DNA of 61,354 nt from an uncultured Prevotellaceae bacterium (GCA_900320055.1 ONQS01000017.1:1-61354), one strand, 5' to 3'. Positions 26,436 to 36,462 are shown, numbered from the stretch's first letter. Numbers and translations: made by a program. The notes: generated by a model from the letters alone, not told the origin.

Positions 26436-28220
26436 ATGTCTATTGATCAAATATTGGCTCAGGCTACCGCTGCTGCGGTCCAGGAGTTGTATGGCGTGGA
26501 TTTCCCCGCCGAGAAGATTGTTCCCCAGACGACTAAAAAGGAGTTTGAGGGCAACGAGACGATTGTCGTGTTCCCGTTCTTGAAGGCGTCGCACAAGGCG
26601 CCCGACGTTACGGCCCAGGAAATAGGCGAGCACATGCTGGCCCATTGCGATGCCGTCGAGAAGTTCAACGTCATCAAGGGCTTCTTGAACATCACCATCA
26701 AGCCCTCGTTCTGGACGGGAGTGCTGAAGCATGTGGCCACGACGCCGGACTATGGCTTCAAGCCCGTGACCGACGACAGCCAACTGGTGATGATCGAGTA
26801 CTCGTCGCCCAACACCAACAAACCGCTGCACCTGGGACACGTGCGCAACAATCTGCTGGGTTATAGCCTGTCGTGCATCATGCAGGCCAATGGCTACAAG
26901 GTGGTCAAGACCAATATCGTGAATGACCGCGGCATCCACATCTGCAAGTCGATGCTGGCTTGGCTCAAGTGGGGCGAGGGTGCGACACCCGAGTCCACGG
27001 GCAAGAAGGGCGACCACTTGATCGGTGACTTCTATGTGGCCTTTGACAAGCACTATAAGGCCGAGGTCAAGGAACTCGTCGACAAGGGCATGAGCCAAGA
27101 AGAAGCCGAAAAGCAGGCCCCGCTCATCCAGGAGGCACACGACATGCTGCGCCGTTGGGAGGCCGGCGATGCTGAGGTGCGTGCCTTGTGGGAGAAGATG
27201 AATGGCTGGGTATATGCCGGATTTGACGAGACTTACCGCCGCATGGGCGTGTCGTTTGATAAGATCTACTACGAGAGCCAGACCTACTTGGTGGGCCGCG
27301 ACACTGTGCTCGAGGGGTTGGACAAGGGGCTGTTCTACCGCAAGGAGGACCAGAGCGTGTGGGCCGATCTCACCGCTGATGGTCTGGACCACAAGTTGCT
27401 GCTGCGCAGCGATGGCACGTCGGTCTATATGACTCAGGACATCGGCACGGCTCAGTTGCGCTACAAGGACTATCCCATCGACCGCATGATCTATGTGGTG
27501 GGCAATGAGCAGAACTACCACTTCCAGGTGCTCTCGCTCTTGCTCGACAAACTGGGCTTTAAGTGGGGCAAGGACCTGGTGCACTTCTCCTATGGCATGG
27601 TCGAACTGCCTAATGGCAAGATGAAATCCCGTGAGGGTACCGTGGTCGATGCTGACGAACTCATGGACGAAATGATTGCTACCGCCACTGAGATGGCTGG
27701 CGAGCCTGGACGCTTGCAGGGTGTGCCCGACGACGAGCGTGCCGATGTGCTCAGGATGATCGGCTTGGGAGCACTTAAGTATTTCATCCTCAAGGTGGAT
27801 CCTCGCAAGACCATGCTCTTTGATCCCAGCGAGTCAATCGACTTCAATGGCAACACGGGCCCGTTTATCCAGTATACCCACGCCCGCATCCAGTCGGTAT
27901 TGCGCAAGAGTGGCGAGGACTACAACGCCGTGGACATCAGTGCCGTGGCACCCAACGATAAGGAGACCGTGATCATCCAGAAACTGGCCGACTTCAGTTC
28001 GGCTGTCGCCGATGCGGGCCGTAACTACAGCCCAGCCTTAATCGCTAACTATGTCTATGACCTGGCTAAGGAGTACAACCAGTTCTACCATGACTATAGC
28101 ATCCTCAAGGAGCAGGACAATCAGGTGCGCGCCTTCCGCCTGCTGCTGAGCGCTACGGTAGCCAGCGTGATTCGTCGTGGCATGGGCCTGCTCGGCATTG
28201 AAGTGCCCGACCGCATGTGA
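26436..28220 (+). CDS. argS: arginyl-tRNA synthetase
   Basis: This class I aminoacyl-tRNA synthetase charges tRNA-Arg in the cytosol. The 594 residues include an N-terminal Add-1 domain (residues about 1-115), the HIGH-type motif in NTNKPLHLGHVRNN near residue 130, and a KMSKS-like KMKSREGT near residue 395. The C-terminal helix bundle ends VPDRM. Length is typical (about 590). Confidence 0.97.
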   Translation: MSIDQILAQATAAAVQELYGVDFPAEKIVPQTTKKEFEGNETIVVFPFLKASHKAPDVTAQEIGEHMLAHCDAVEKFNVIKGFLNITIKPSFWTGVLKHVATTPDYGFKPVTDDSQLVMIEYSSPNTNKPLHLGHVRNNLLGYSLSCIMQANGYKVVKTNIVNDRGIHICKSMLAWLKWGEGATPESTGKKGDHLIGDFYVAFDKHYKAEVKELVDKGMSQEEAEKQAPLIQEAHDMLRRWEAGDAEVRALWEKMNGWVYAGFDETYRRMGVSFDKIYYESQTYLVGRDTVLEGLDKGLFYRKEDQSVWADLTADGLDHKLLLRSDGTSVYMTQDIGTAQLRYKDYPIDRMIYVVGNEQNYHFQVLSLLLDKLGFKWGKDLVHFSYGMVELPNGKMKSREGTVVDADELMDEMIATATEMAGEPGRLQGVPDDERADVLRMIGLGALKYFILKVDPRKTMLFDPSESIDFNGNTGPFIQYTHARIQSVLRKSGEDYNAVDISAVAPNDKETVIIQKLADFSSAVADAGRNYSPALIANYVYDLAKEYNQFYHDYSILKEQDNQVRAFRLLLSATVASVIRRGMGLLGIEVPDRM

Positions 28221-28230
28221 TCCCTCTGGC

Positions 28231-28246
28231 TGGCATGGTTTTTGCA
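28231..28246 (+). promoter_or_regulatory. sigma-54 (RpoN) type promoter for Bax-inhibitor-1 gene
   Basis: TGGCATG, 4 nt, TTGCA matches the -24/-12 consensus TGGCAyr-N4-TTGCw exactly, with GG and GC separated by 10 nt. The predicted transcript start near 28257 is 27 nt before the ATG at 28284. It lies in the 63-nt gap after argS, in the correct orientation. Confidence 0.55.
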
Positions 28247-28283
28247 ACAGAAGTCATGATTAACGAATATAACCCAAAACGAT

Positions 28284-29012
28284 ATGGATAATTGGAATAA
28301 TTATTTGGACAACGGCTACTCGACTGCGAGCCAAGCCGAAAACGCCATCACACTGCAACGCTATGTGGCTGGAGTGATGCGTCAGGTGTATGGTAAGATG
28401 ACGCTGGGCCTGCTGGCCACGGCATTGACATCATTTTTGATGCTGTCGAGCCCCGCCTTGCTCAACATGCTGTTCAGCACCACGGCAACGATCTGGATTC
28501 TCTTTGCTGCGGAGTTGGGCCTGGTGATCTATCTGAGCGCCCGCATCGACAAACTGAGCACAGGTGCTGCTACGGCGCTGTTCTATGCCTATAGCATCCT
28601 CAACGGCGTGACCCTGACGCCCATCTTCCTGGCCTACACGGGCGTGAGCATCGCCACCACGTTTGCCATCACGGCAGGCACCTTTGGTGCGATGACCATC
28701 TTTGGCTACGTTACCCGTCAGGACCTGAGCAAATTCGGCTCCATTCTGTTTATGGCGCTGATAGGCCTGATCCTTTGCGCTTTGGTCAACATGTTCTTGC
28801 ATAACTCTATGTTTGATCTGCTCATCAGTGGCGCTGGTGTGCTCATCTTTGTAGGCCTTACCGCATGGGACACCCAGTCGATCAAGCGCATGTGTGCCGA
28901 GGCCGATTCTGAGACCAAAGGCAAAGTCGCCACGATGGGCGCCTTGTCACTCTATCTCGACTTCATCAACCTGTTCCTGTACCTGTTGCGCTTCTTCGGC
29001 AACCGCGATTGA
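28284..29012 (+). CDS. Bax inhibitor-1/YccA-family membrane protein
   Basis: The 242-residue inner-membrane protein has seven hydrophobic helices and the typical VYGKMTLGLLATALTSFLM front end, GAMTIFGYVTRQDLSKFGSI, LTAWDTQSIKRM and LYLDFINLFLYLLRFFG end. The family (TMBIM/BI-1) includes E. coli YccA, a modulator of the FtsH membrane protease, and pH-dependent Ca2+ leak channels. The substrate here is not known. A probable sigma-54 promoter precedes it and a strong terminator follows, so it is probably monocistronic and perhaps stress-regulated. Confidence 0.93.
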   Translation: MDNWNNYLDNGYSTASQAENAITLQRYVAGVMRQVYGKMTLGLLATALTSFLMLSSPALLNMLFSTTATIWILFAAELGLVIYLSARIDKLSTGAATALFYAYSILNGVTLTPIFLAYTGVSIATTFAITAGTFGAMTIFGYVTRQDLSKFGSILFMALIGLILCALVNMFLHNSMFDLLISGAGVLIFVGLTAWDTQSIKRMCAEADSETKGKVATMGALSLYLDFINLFLYLLRFFGNRD

Positions 29013-29053
29013 TTACGTCAGATTCAGGGAAATAAACGCTTAAGCCTAGCGGG

Positions 29054-29100
29054 TGTGCCATCATTCATTGCCGTGAATGATGGCACATCCTCTTTTTTTT
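29054..29100 (+). terminator. strong rho-independent terminator after BI-1 gene
   Basis: TGTGCCATCATTCA (29054-29067) and TGAATGATGGCACA (29074-29087) form a perfect 14-bp stem with a 6-nt loop, followed by TCCTC and eight T. Confidence 0.92.
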
Positions 29101-29249
29101 AGGGTCAGCGGTTGCCCTTTTTTTTATATGTCGGGGCCGATGTCGGGGGGGCTGTGCAGTAACTTTAGTGGGCCGGTCATACAATAAAAGACGCTTTTGG
29201 TAGTTAATTAGGTAAAAGAGACAATTGTAATATTTCTAATTAGAAAGCA

Positions 29250-30422
29250 ATGAAACTGATCAAATCGATATTTGCTATCGCCCTGATGGCAACGTCATTG
29301 ACTGCCTTGGCTCAAGACGACATCAAGAACAATGAGTTCAATCCCGTGACCACGGGTGTCACCTCGCTGGCTATCACGCCCGATGCGCGTGGCGCGTCGA
29401 TGGGTGATCTGGGTGCCGCTACCGAGCCTGATGTCAACTCCCAATTTTGGAATCCATCGAAATATGCCTTCGCTTATAGCCAGGCTGGCGTATCGCTGTC
29501 CTACACGCCTTGGTTGCGCAAGATCGTTAACGACATCTATCTGGCCAACCTGAGTGGTTACTACAAGATTGGTAGCGGTGATAACCAGGCTGTGAGTGCT
29601 TCGCTTCGCTACTTCTCGCTGGGCGAGGTGATGGCAACCGATGGCGAGGGCGCCACGCTGTCGACCATCAACCCGTTTGAGATGTCGGTGGATGCGGGCT
29701 ATAGCCGCAAGTTGAGCGAGAAGTTCTCGATGGGCGTTGTGTTGCGCTACATCTATAGTGACCTGGGCTATAGTGATATGAATACCGGCAGCCAGACGTC
29801 GAGCGCTTCGGCCTTCTCGGCCGACCTGTCGGGTTACTACACTACTTATCCCGTGATCGGGCGCAACGAGTGCCAGTGGTCGTTGGGATTCAATCTGTCG
29901 AATATCGGCTCCAAGGTCTCCTATAACAAGGGTAACGATCCTGCTTACCTGCCTGCCAACATCAAGGTGGGTACCGCCTTCACATTCCCGCTTGCCGATT
30001 ACAACAACCTGACGCTGGCCTTTGATGCCAACAAGATGCTTGTTCCGGCTAAGCCCCGTCTGGCCGACTATGATGACGCTCTGGCATATGACGATGCCCT
30101 GCAGGAGTGGAAGGATAAGTCGTCGATCGCAGGTATCTTCGACAGTTTCAAAGACAACTTCGCCAAGCGCATCACCTATTCGGTGGGTGCGGAGTATGCT
30201 TACAACCAGCAGTTCTTCCTGCGCGGTGGTTACTACTATGAGAGCAAGTTTGCCGGCAACCGTCAGTACTTTGGACTGGGTGCGGGTTTCTCGCTGAACG
30301 TGATCAAGATCGATGCCAGTTACATGATTGCGACGGCACAGAACAGCCCGTTGGACCAGACGCTGCGCTTCACGCTCTCGTTTGACCTCGACGGCATCAA
30401 GAACCTCTTCGGCCGCAACTGA
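29250..30422 (+). CDS. porV: type IX secretion outer membrane protein PorV (LptO family)
   Basis: PorV is a 14-strand FadL-like outer-membrane barrel that carries T9SS cargo from the Sov translocon to the PorU sortase. The 390-residue product has a signal peptide ending ALAQ, the N-terminal pattern VTTGVTSLAITPDARGASMGDLGAA near residues 30-55, and barrel strands ending LRFTLSFDLDGIKNLFG. In Porphyromonas porU and porV are adjacent; here porV is 7.5 kb from the nearer PorU-like gene but in the same orientation. The upstream region has only a near-match -7 box. Confidence 0.9.
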   Translation: MKLIKSIFAIALMATSLTALAQDDIKNNEFNPVTTGVTSLAITPDARGASMGDLGAATEPDVNSQFWNPSKYAFAYSQAGVSLSYTPWLRKIVNDIYLANLSGYYKIGSGDNQAVSASLRYFSLGEVMATDGEGATLSTINPFEMSVDAGYSRKLSEKFSMGVVLRYIYSDLGYSDMNTGSQTSSASAFSADLSGYYTTYPVIGRNECQWSLGFNLSNIGSKVSYNKGNDPAYLPANIKVGTAFTFPLADYNNLTLAFDANKMLVPAKPRLADYDDALAYDDALQEWKDKSSIAGIFDSFKDNFAKRITYSVGAEYAYNQQFFLRGGYYYESKFAGNRQYFGLGAGFSLNVIKIDASYMIATAQNSPLDQTLRFTLSFDLDGIKNLFGRN

Positions 30423-30489
30423 TAGTTGCTTGTTGTTTGTGTTGGAGGATATAATCCGGTTAGATAACCACAAGTATTGAGATTGACCT

Positions 30490-30987
30490 ATGTTTCGCAT
30501 TGGCTATGGCTTTGATGTTCATCGGCTTGTCGAGGGCCGACCATTGTGGCTGGGGGGCGTGAATATCCCTTGGGAGCGCGGTTTGCTCGGTCACAGCGAT
30601 GCCGACGTGGCCATCCATGCGCTGTGCGACGCCCTGCTAGGCGCCGCTGCCTTGCGTGACATCGGTTACCACTTCCCTGACAGCGATCCGCAATACAAGG
30701 GCATCGATAGCCGCCTGCTGTTGCGGCATGTCATGCGTCTGCTCGACGAGCAGGGCTATGAGTTGGGCAACTGCGATATCACCATCTGTGCCGAGCAGCC
30801 CAAACTCAATCCCCATATACCCGCTATGCAGCAGCAATTGGCTGGCTGCATGGCCTGTGACCCCAGCCAGGTGTCGATCAAGGCGACCACTACCGAGCGC
30901 CTGGGCTATACCGGGCGTGGCGAGGGCATCGCAGCCCATGCCGTAGCATTGATTCAATCCAAACCGTCACACAGCCATGTTGAGTGA
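30490..30987 (+). CDS. ispF: 2-C-methyl-D-erythritol 2,4-cyclodiphosphate synthase
   Basis: IspF makes the cyclic diphosphate intermediate of the MEP isoprenoid pathway. The 165-residue product opens with GYGFDVHRL (Asp9 and His11 as Zn ligands), then LLGHSDADV and [15 protein letters not shown], and ends with [20 protein letters not shown], all family hallmarks. It is followed by an acyltransferase gene with an 11-nt overlap. Confidence 0.97.
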   Translation: MFRIGYGFDVHRLVEGRPLWLGGVNIPWERGLLGHSDADVAIHALCDALLGAAALRDIGYHFPDSDPQYKGIDSRLLLRHVMRLLDEQGYELGNCDITICAEQPKLNPHIPAMQQQLAGCMACDPSQVSIKATTTERLGYTGRGEGIAAHAVALIQSKPSHSHVE

Positions 30988-32050
30988 GGCAAAACTGCAA
31001 CGGCGCGTTCCCTATCTCGATATCTTGCGCGTCATCGCTTGCCTGCTGGTGATTCTTATCCACACTCCCATCAGGCAATACGATGCCTATTACAACACCC
31101 CATCGCTTGCCGGCGCCATCTACACGGTGCTGGTGGCGGTCAACTGCAATCTGTTCTTCATGATCACGGGAGCCCTGTTGCTCCCTGTCACGCGGCCTGG
31201 GGGACGTTTCGTTAAGCGCCGCTTGCTCAATGTGTTGCCTCCGTTGGTGATATGGACTGTGGTCTATCTGCTGGAGCATGCCCTGTTGCTGCACAATTTC
31301 ACACCGCGGCTGTTGACCTCGGTGCTGTTCCACCCGGTAGAGGGGCTGCTGTGGTATGTGTATGTGCTGGCGGTCATCTACGTGACTTTGCCGCTAGTGA
31401 GCAAGTGCATCGACGCCATCGGCAAGCGAGGTGTGGAGGTGGTGCTTGTGCTATGGGTACTCTCGTCGTTGATTCCCTATCAGCATGGCGTCTTTATGGA
31501 GGCGTCACAGTATAGCCACAACATGTTTGGCGCCTTTGCCAACTATTACGGCTATGTGTTGCTGGGCTACTATCTGCACCACTATGGACTGCCCGTGATG
31601 GGGCAGGGCAGTCGTTGGAAGTGGGGCCTGCTGTTAATCATTGGCATCGTGGTGATGCCCGCTTTTGAGTTGTTGGTGCAGGACCGCTTCGGTATCACTT
31701 GGCAACAACATCTCGATACGCTCACCTGCGATATCAGCATCAACAACATAGCCATGGCCACACTGCTGTTTGTGGTTGTGCGGCATTATTCCCCCAAGCG
31801 CTACGACCACAAGGGCCATGCCGCGACAGCCACCTGGTGGCCGCTGCTGAGCAAGTGCACCTTTGGCATCTATCTCTGTCAGATGATTGTTTTGCGACAA
31901 GTGGTGTGGCCGATGACGCGCTCGTGGCTGGGTACCGCGCCATGGGTTGTCGACAGCCTGGTGAGCGGCTTGCTCGCGGCTCTGGTATGCTTCGTGCTGG
32001 TGTTGCTGTTGCGCCGCTTGCCGTTCAATCGTTATATTGTGGGACGGTAA
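30977..32050 (+). CDS. acyltransferase family 3 membrane protein
   Basis: The 357-residue protein has about ten membrane helices and the acyltransferase-3 pattern: [19 protein letters not shown] at the N-terminus with the conserved Arg and His, and [16 protein letters not shown] in the middle. Such enzymes O-acetylate or O-succinylate surface glycans such as LPS or exopolysaccharide. The start overlaps ispF by 11 nt, so it is coupled. Substrate unknown. Confidence 0.88.
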   Translation: MLSEAKLQRRVPYLDILRVIACLLVILIHTPIRQYDAYYNTPSLAGAIYTVLVAVNCNLFFMITGALLLPVTRPGGRFVKRRLLNVLPPLVIWTVVYLLEHALLLHNFTPRLLTSVLFHPVEGLLWYVYVLAVIYVTLPLVSKCIDAIGKRGVEVVLVLWVLSSLIPYQHGVFMEASQYSHNMFGAFANYYGYVLLGYYLHHYGLPVMGQGSRWKWGLLLIIGIVVMPAFELLVQDRFGITWQQHLDTLTCDISINNIAMATLLFVVVRHYSPKRYDHKGHAATATWWPLLSKCTFGIYLCQMIVLRQVVWPMTRSWLGTAPWVVDSLVSGLLAALVCFVLVLLLRRLPFNRYIVGR

Positions 32051-32116
32051 GGCACTGGCCGCTGCCGATGCCTCAATAACCATCAAATCCTTTGTCACAT
32101 CTTCATAGCCGCCAGG

Positions 32117-33769
32117 TTATCTGCTTGGAGGCGTGAGGCTGTTATAGTCGATCGAGTGCATGACCACTCGCGGCTTGACCGAGTCGTAATGCTCGTTGAT
32201 GAAACTTTTTTCGGGACGGTAGTGGCTGGTTTGGATCTCAGCCACATCCATCAGGAAGTGAGGCAGTTCATCGGTCAGGATGGGACGGTTGACAGCCTTG
32301 CGGATCAAGCGGGCCTTCTCGGGATGAATGTGTTCAAACTGCTCCGACATCCAGACCATGAAGGGAACCTTGAGTTGATAGATGGGATTGGCGCTATAGG
32401 CTGCCGTCGAGTGCCCGCGGAAGTTGCCTAATTCAAACAATTCCTCGCCATGGTCCGAGAGGTAAACGATGACGCAGTTCTGACCTTCAAACATGCCGAT
32501 GATGCGATCAACCACATAGTCGTTGTAACGTGTCGCGTTATCATACTGTGCCGTGATTGTGCCCTGCTCAGCATTCATGCTGGGGTAGTCATCGCTATGG
32601 AAGTGCTCAAACTCCTGCGGATAGCGATCCTTGTAGTCAAAGTGTTGGCCGTAGAGGTGAATGACATACAACTGCGGCCCGTGGCCATGGGTGATGGAGC
32701 GAAGCATATTGGCGTCGTAGCCGAATCGCCGGCCGTTGCGCTCGTCAAACATCATTTCGGACAAAGTCTTATCGTTTAACACCGAGATGCCGTTGTCGAT
32801 GACAAAGTACTGGTTGTCGAGCATCGAGGTGTGATAACCGGCTGCCTTGAAGCAGACTGGGAATAGCGGGGATTGGCTCTGGCTACCCATGCTGGAATTG
32901 AGTGTGAAGATGGACCGCATGGTGGCCTCGGTGCGGTCATACAGGGTAGCGGCGTCGCTATAGACGATCAGTTGGCCCTGATCGGCGCGCTTGGCCAAGC
33001 AGGGCGTGGTCTCCTTGTCATAGCCATAAAGTTGGCTGTGGAAGGCGCTGTAACTCTCTCCGATGATCACCACCACGGTGGCGGGATGGCTGGTGGTGGA
33101 CGTCGCGGTCACTGTGGCATTAGCGGCACGGAGCGATGCAATCTGCCGATGTAGCGCATTGAACTCGCCCAAGCCGTGGATGAATCGTGTGGTCGCTTGC
33201 AGTTGGGGTATTCCGGAGCCGTCGCGGTAGATCAGGTAATGGTAGCCACTGTAGATGCAAGCCGCTGCGCCACCGACAGCGAGCATGCCGTAACACATCG
33301 TGGCCACACCCCGCTTGCTCAAGACCTTGGCCAGCAGCAGTGCGGTCAGCGTGGCTGCGATGGCAGTGGCTATAGCCGCCCCCAGCACTGGAGCGGTGAC
33401 ATAGGCCGAAAAGAAGGCGCGTGCCTCCTGTGGGGTCGTTTCGGCGATGATGCGGAAGATGTCCCGCCCGATGATGCAGTGGAATGTGAGGGCCAGATAA
33501 CCATCGACGATGCCTAGGACCAGATGCCATGCCACGACGATGACCAGAAAGGCATGGTGGAGGCGTATCTTGCGCAACAGCAGATAGATGCCAAACTCGA
33601 TGGTGGATGTCAAGGCCGATAAGGCGAGGATAAGCAGCACAGAACCCTCGTTGTGTCCCCATAACTCTGCAGCGAGGTTTGACATCACGTTGATCAGCAG
33701 CAGGAACAGGGCTACAGGGCTAGACCACATCTTGGTGGCTATCTGTCTGACAGCAGGCGGAATGTGCAT
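32117..33769 (-). CDS. phosphoethanolamine transferase-like (sulfatase family) membrane enzyme
   Basis: The 550-residue protein has five N-terminal helices (about residues 15-190) and a periplasmic alkaline-phosphatase/sulfatase domain, the EptA/LTA-synthase architecture. The sequence VVVIIGESYSAFHSQLYGYD followed by KETTPCL matches the EptA GES...YGY..TTP pattern; a Thr in DRTEATMRSIF is the likely nucleophile; VIVYLSDHGEELFE supplies metal ligands. It probably transfers phosphoethanolamine to lipid A or another glycan. It is transcribed convergently with the acyltransferase (66-nt gap). A minus -7 box TACCTTTG is at 33802-33809. Confidence 0.87.
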   Translation of the reverse strand: MHIPPAVRQIATKMWSSPVALFLLLINVMSNLAAELWGHNEGSVLLILALSALTSTIEFGIYLLLRKIRLHHAFLVIVVAWHLVLGIVDGYLALTFHCIIGRDIFRIIAETTPQEARAFFSAYVTAPVLGAAIATAIAATLTALLLAKVLSKRGVATMCYGMLAVGGAAACIYSGYHYLIYRDGSGIPQLQATTRFIHGLGEFNALHRQIASLRAANATVTATSTTSHPATVVVIIGESYSAFHSQLYGYDKETTPCLAKRADQGQLIVYSDAATLYDRTEATMRSIFTLNSSMGSQSQSPLFPVCFKAAGYHTSMLDNQYFVIDNGISVLNDKTLSEMMFDERNGRRFGYDANMLRSITHGHGPQLYVIHLYGQHFDYKDRYPQEFEHFHSDDYPSMNAEQGTITAQYDNATRYNDYVVDRIIGMFEGQNCVIVYLSDHGEELFELGNFRGHSTAAYSANPIYQLKVPFMVWMSEQFEHIHPEKARLIRKAVNRPILTDELPHFLMDVAEIQTSHYRPEKSFINEHYDSVKPRVVMHSIDYNSLTPPSR

Positions 33770-33801
33770 AGCGCGCTTATCGTTCGTTTTTTTTTACAGT
33801 A

Positions 33802-33809
33802 CAAAGGTA
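33802..33809 (-). promoter_or_regulatory. -7 box for phosphoethanolamine transferase-like gene
   Basis: On the minus strand this reads TACCTTTG, 33 nt upstream of the ATG at 33769. No good -33 element is visible. Confidence 0.5.
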
Positions 33810-33920
33810 TAAGAATTATTTTGAGGGAGCAGGGCGTGGGTGCGTATTTTTTAACGTTAAAAAATGGTTTTTTTTAGCAACTGCTGCTGGCCTGCTGTTG
33901 TGAAATAGCATGGAATTGCT

Positions 33921-33928
33921 TATCTTTG
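33921..33928 (+). promoter_or_regulatory. -7 box for phosphodiester glycosidase gene
   Basis: Reads TATCTTTG. A TTG at 33898-33900 lies 20 nt upstream as the -33 element. The ATG is 50 nt downstream. Confidence 0.6.
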
Positions 33929-33977
33929 CGTCTGTTAACCAGAGTGATATAGTTACTTTTAATAAATAGGGTAAGCA

Positions 33978-36431
33978 ATGAAACAGTTAGCGATTCTTCC
34001 TTTCATCGTGTTGATGCTCGTCGGCTTGTCGGCCAGGGCCGACTTTGTGATCGACGGCAATGTGTATCGCGCCGATACGCTAGTGCATCGTCAGGTGGGC
34101 CCCGGCATGGTCAATACTATCGTGCGGGTGCCCGACTATCCCCTCAACGTGTATGTGATGGAGGTGGACCTGAACGACCCGAACAATCGTGTGGAGACCA
34201 CCATCGGCTATAACACCGTGGGCCGCACCGAGTCGCTGGGAAACGCCTATGAGCGCAACCGCACCGCCACCAAGCGCCCTGTGGCGGGCTGCAATGCCAA
34301 CTTCTGGGTGGTTTCGGGCAATGGCGCTCCGTGGAGTTCGTTCCAACTGGGCACGCCGCTGGGAGGTGTGGTGCGCAACGATACCACTATGGTCAACGAC
34401 AATATGACCAACGACTGGTGGAACGGCGGTCCTACCCGCACCGCTGCCGCTGCCATCACCCACGACAAGACGCTGGTGCTGGGACGTCTGCAATGGGAAG
34501 GGACGATCACGAGCGACAAGTTGGCACAACCGCTGGCCTATCACAACGTCAACCGCCGTGCCGTGGCGGGTGAAATCTGTCTGTGGGGACCCAACTATAC
34601 TCGCACACGCGAGTTTGAGGACGACTGGACGGGCTTCAACACCCGTGGCAATAACCACAGCGACAACTACTACCTGACCTTTGCCGATGGCAGTGGCTGG
34701 AGAAATAATGCGCCGATGCGATTCGTCGTCGCTGCCATCGTGCCCGATGCCGACCGCCAGACCTTAGGTGACTACGACGCCTGCCTGACGGTTACCGGCG
34801 ATGCCAACAAGGCTGCTATGGCCGCTCTGGCTGAGGGTGATGTGATCGAGGTGACATCGGGCTGGTTCACGATCGAGAGTGACATGCCTACCTCCCGCCC
34901 CGATATCGAGAACCTGGTGTGGGGCAATGCGCCCATCATGCACCAGGGACAACTGCTGGGCCGTAACTATGATGAGACCTATAACAGCCAAGTCTATTCC
35001 CGCACCTGCTATGGCAGCAGCGCCGATGGCAAGCACCTCTACCTGCTGGTCATCGACAAGTCGACAAGTCCGCTCTATGGCCCGTCGGCAGGATGCCCCA
35101 CGGCAGTGGCTTGCCAGATATTGCAGCAGATGTGTCCTGATGTGACCGAGATGGTCAATATGGATGCCGGCGGTTCGGCCGAGATGATGATCGGCGGCAA
35201 AGTGATCAACACCACCACCGAGGGCACGCCGCGTGCTGTGGCCTGCGGATGGCTTGTCCTGGCGGTGGGAGAGGAGGACCATGAGGTGGCGAGCATCGCC
35301 TTCGACCAGTTCCGTCTCGAGGTGCCCACCTACTCGTCGGCCACACCGCGTATCTTGGGCTATAACCGGATTGGCGAACTTGTCGATGACGATGTGCAGG
35401 GCGTGGAACTGACCTGTGACGAGGCCATCGGAACCACTCGTGGCAATGTCTTTGTCGCTGGCGGAGAGGCTGCTGGCGGAGTGCTGACAGCGACGTTGGG
35501 TAGCATGACGGCGACGGTGCCTGTGCGCATCATCCCCGCCCAGCCCTCAATTGCCCTTCGACCCATTCTTATCGACAGCCGTGACTATCCTGTCGAGGTT
35601 ACCGCTACTGTCAATCAGGAGACCTACTACTACAATCCCGCAATGCTCGACTGGAGCGTGGACGATGCCTCCATAGCGACTGTGACCGATGGCGTGCTGC
35701 GCGGTCAGCGATGCGGTCAGACGGTGATCGGCTGCAACATCGGCGGCATGGTAGACCGCGATACCGTGACGGTCGAGATCAGTCCTGCGGCCTACCTGTA
35801 CCAGCCCTGGGATGGCTGGACCTTTAAGGGCGCGGGAGCCAAGTCCATTGCCATCGACGAGGCGACAGGCGACATCACCTTTACCTACAGCACCAATCGC
35901 GCGCCCTACTTGCAGATGAGCAAGGATGTGACCCTCTACAGCCTGCCCGACACGGTGGCGCTGCTCTTTAACAGCACCATGCCTATCGACTATATCCAGA
36001 TCGATGCCCGCAACCGCTATCATGCCATGTCCAACTTCTTGAGGATTGACCCTGAGGGCGAAGAGACGTTTCAGGCGGGCAAGGATTACCGTGTCCTGCT
36101 CGACCTGAATGCCCTGGGCGGCGCGGACCATGTGGGCACCTTTCCCGTGTCCATCAAGTCTATTAAGTTTACCCTCGACAAGGGTGGCCCTGTCGGCGAC
36201 CACACCCTCTCGCTTAAGTCCTTGTATTGCCACTATCCCTATGTGGCAGCGGACGAAACACCCATGGGCGACGTCAATGATGATGGTGAGGTCAACATCG
36301 CCGACGTGGGCGCGCTCATCGATTTCATCCTTAGCGGCGCAGGAGCCCCAACTGGGGCCGACGTCAATGGCGACGGCGAGGTCAATATCGCTGATGTGAG
36401 TGCCGTCATCGACATCATCCTCAGGCAATAA
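33978..36431 (+). CDS. phosphodiester glycosidase (NAGPA) domain protein with dockerin-like tail
   Basis: The 817-residue exported protein has a signal peptide (residues 1-21). A NAGPA-type phosphodiester glycosidase domain spans about residues 40-435, with GCNANFW, SRTCYGSSADGKHLYLLVID, and MVNMDAGGSAEMMIGGKV near residue 395. An Ig-like (BIG2-type) region follows (LDWSVDDASIATV), then a carbohydrate-binding-like section. From residue 765 to the end are two dockerin-type Ca-binding repeats, DVNDDGEVNIADVGALI and DVNGDGEVNIADVSAVI, each with all Ca-ligand positions (D1, N3, D5, N9, D12). The protein likely acts on glycan phosphodiesters at the cell surface. Confidence 0.85.
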   Translation: MKQLAILPFIVLMLVGLSARADFVIDGNVYRADTLVHRQVGPGMVNTIVRVPDYPLNVYVMEVDLNDPNNRVETTIGYNTVGRTESLGNAYERNRTATKRPVAGCNANFWVVSGNGAPWSSFQLGTPLGGVVRNDTTMVNDNMTNDWWNGGPTRTAAAAITHDKTLVLGRLQWEGTITSDKLAQPLAYHNVNRRAVAGEICLWGPNYTRTREFEDDWTGFNTRGNNHSDNYYLTFADGSGWRNNAPMRFVVAAIVPDADRQTLGDYDACLTVTGDANKAAMAALAEGDVIEVTSGWFTIESDMPTSRPDIENLVWGNAPIMHQGQLLGRNYDETYNSQVYSRTCYGSSADGKHLYLLVIDKSTSPLYGPSAGCPTAVACQILQQMCPDVTEMVNMDAGGSAEMMIGGKVINTTTEGTPRAVACGWLVLAVGEEDHEVASIAFDQFRLEVPTYSSATPRILGYNRIGELVDDDVQGVELTCDEAIGTTRGNVFVAGGEAAGGVLTATLGSMTATVPVRIIPAQPSIALRPILIDSRDYPVEVTATVNQETYYYNPAMLDWSVDDASIATVTDGVLRGQRCGQTVIGCNIGGMVDRDTVTVEISPAAYLYQPWDGWTFKGAGAKSIAIDEATGDITFTYSTNRAPYLQMSKDVTLYSLPDTVALLFNSTMPIDYIQIDARNRYHAMSNFLRIDPEGEETFQAGKDYRVLLDLNALGGADHVGTFPVSIKSIKFTLDKGGPVGDHTLSLKSLYCHYPYVAADETPMGDVNDDGEVNIADVGALIDFILSGAGAPTGADVNGDGEVNIADVSAVIDIILRQ

Positions 36432-36448
36432 GCCAGACCGAATCGGCG

Positions 36449-36462
36449 AGCCGTCGACGGCT
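36449..36462. other. perfect 14-bp palindrome after glycosidase gene
   Basis: AGCCGTCGACGGCT is a perfect palindrome 17 nt after the stop codon at 36431. It could be a small transcript-end stem without a T-tract or a protein-binding site. Confidence 0.35.

Noticed and set aside
36280-36431. Dockerin-tail DNA similarity as a recent duplication
   Set aside because: The two repeats in each protein are a normal domain feature, and DNA identity is limited to the conserved Ca-binding codons.
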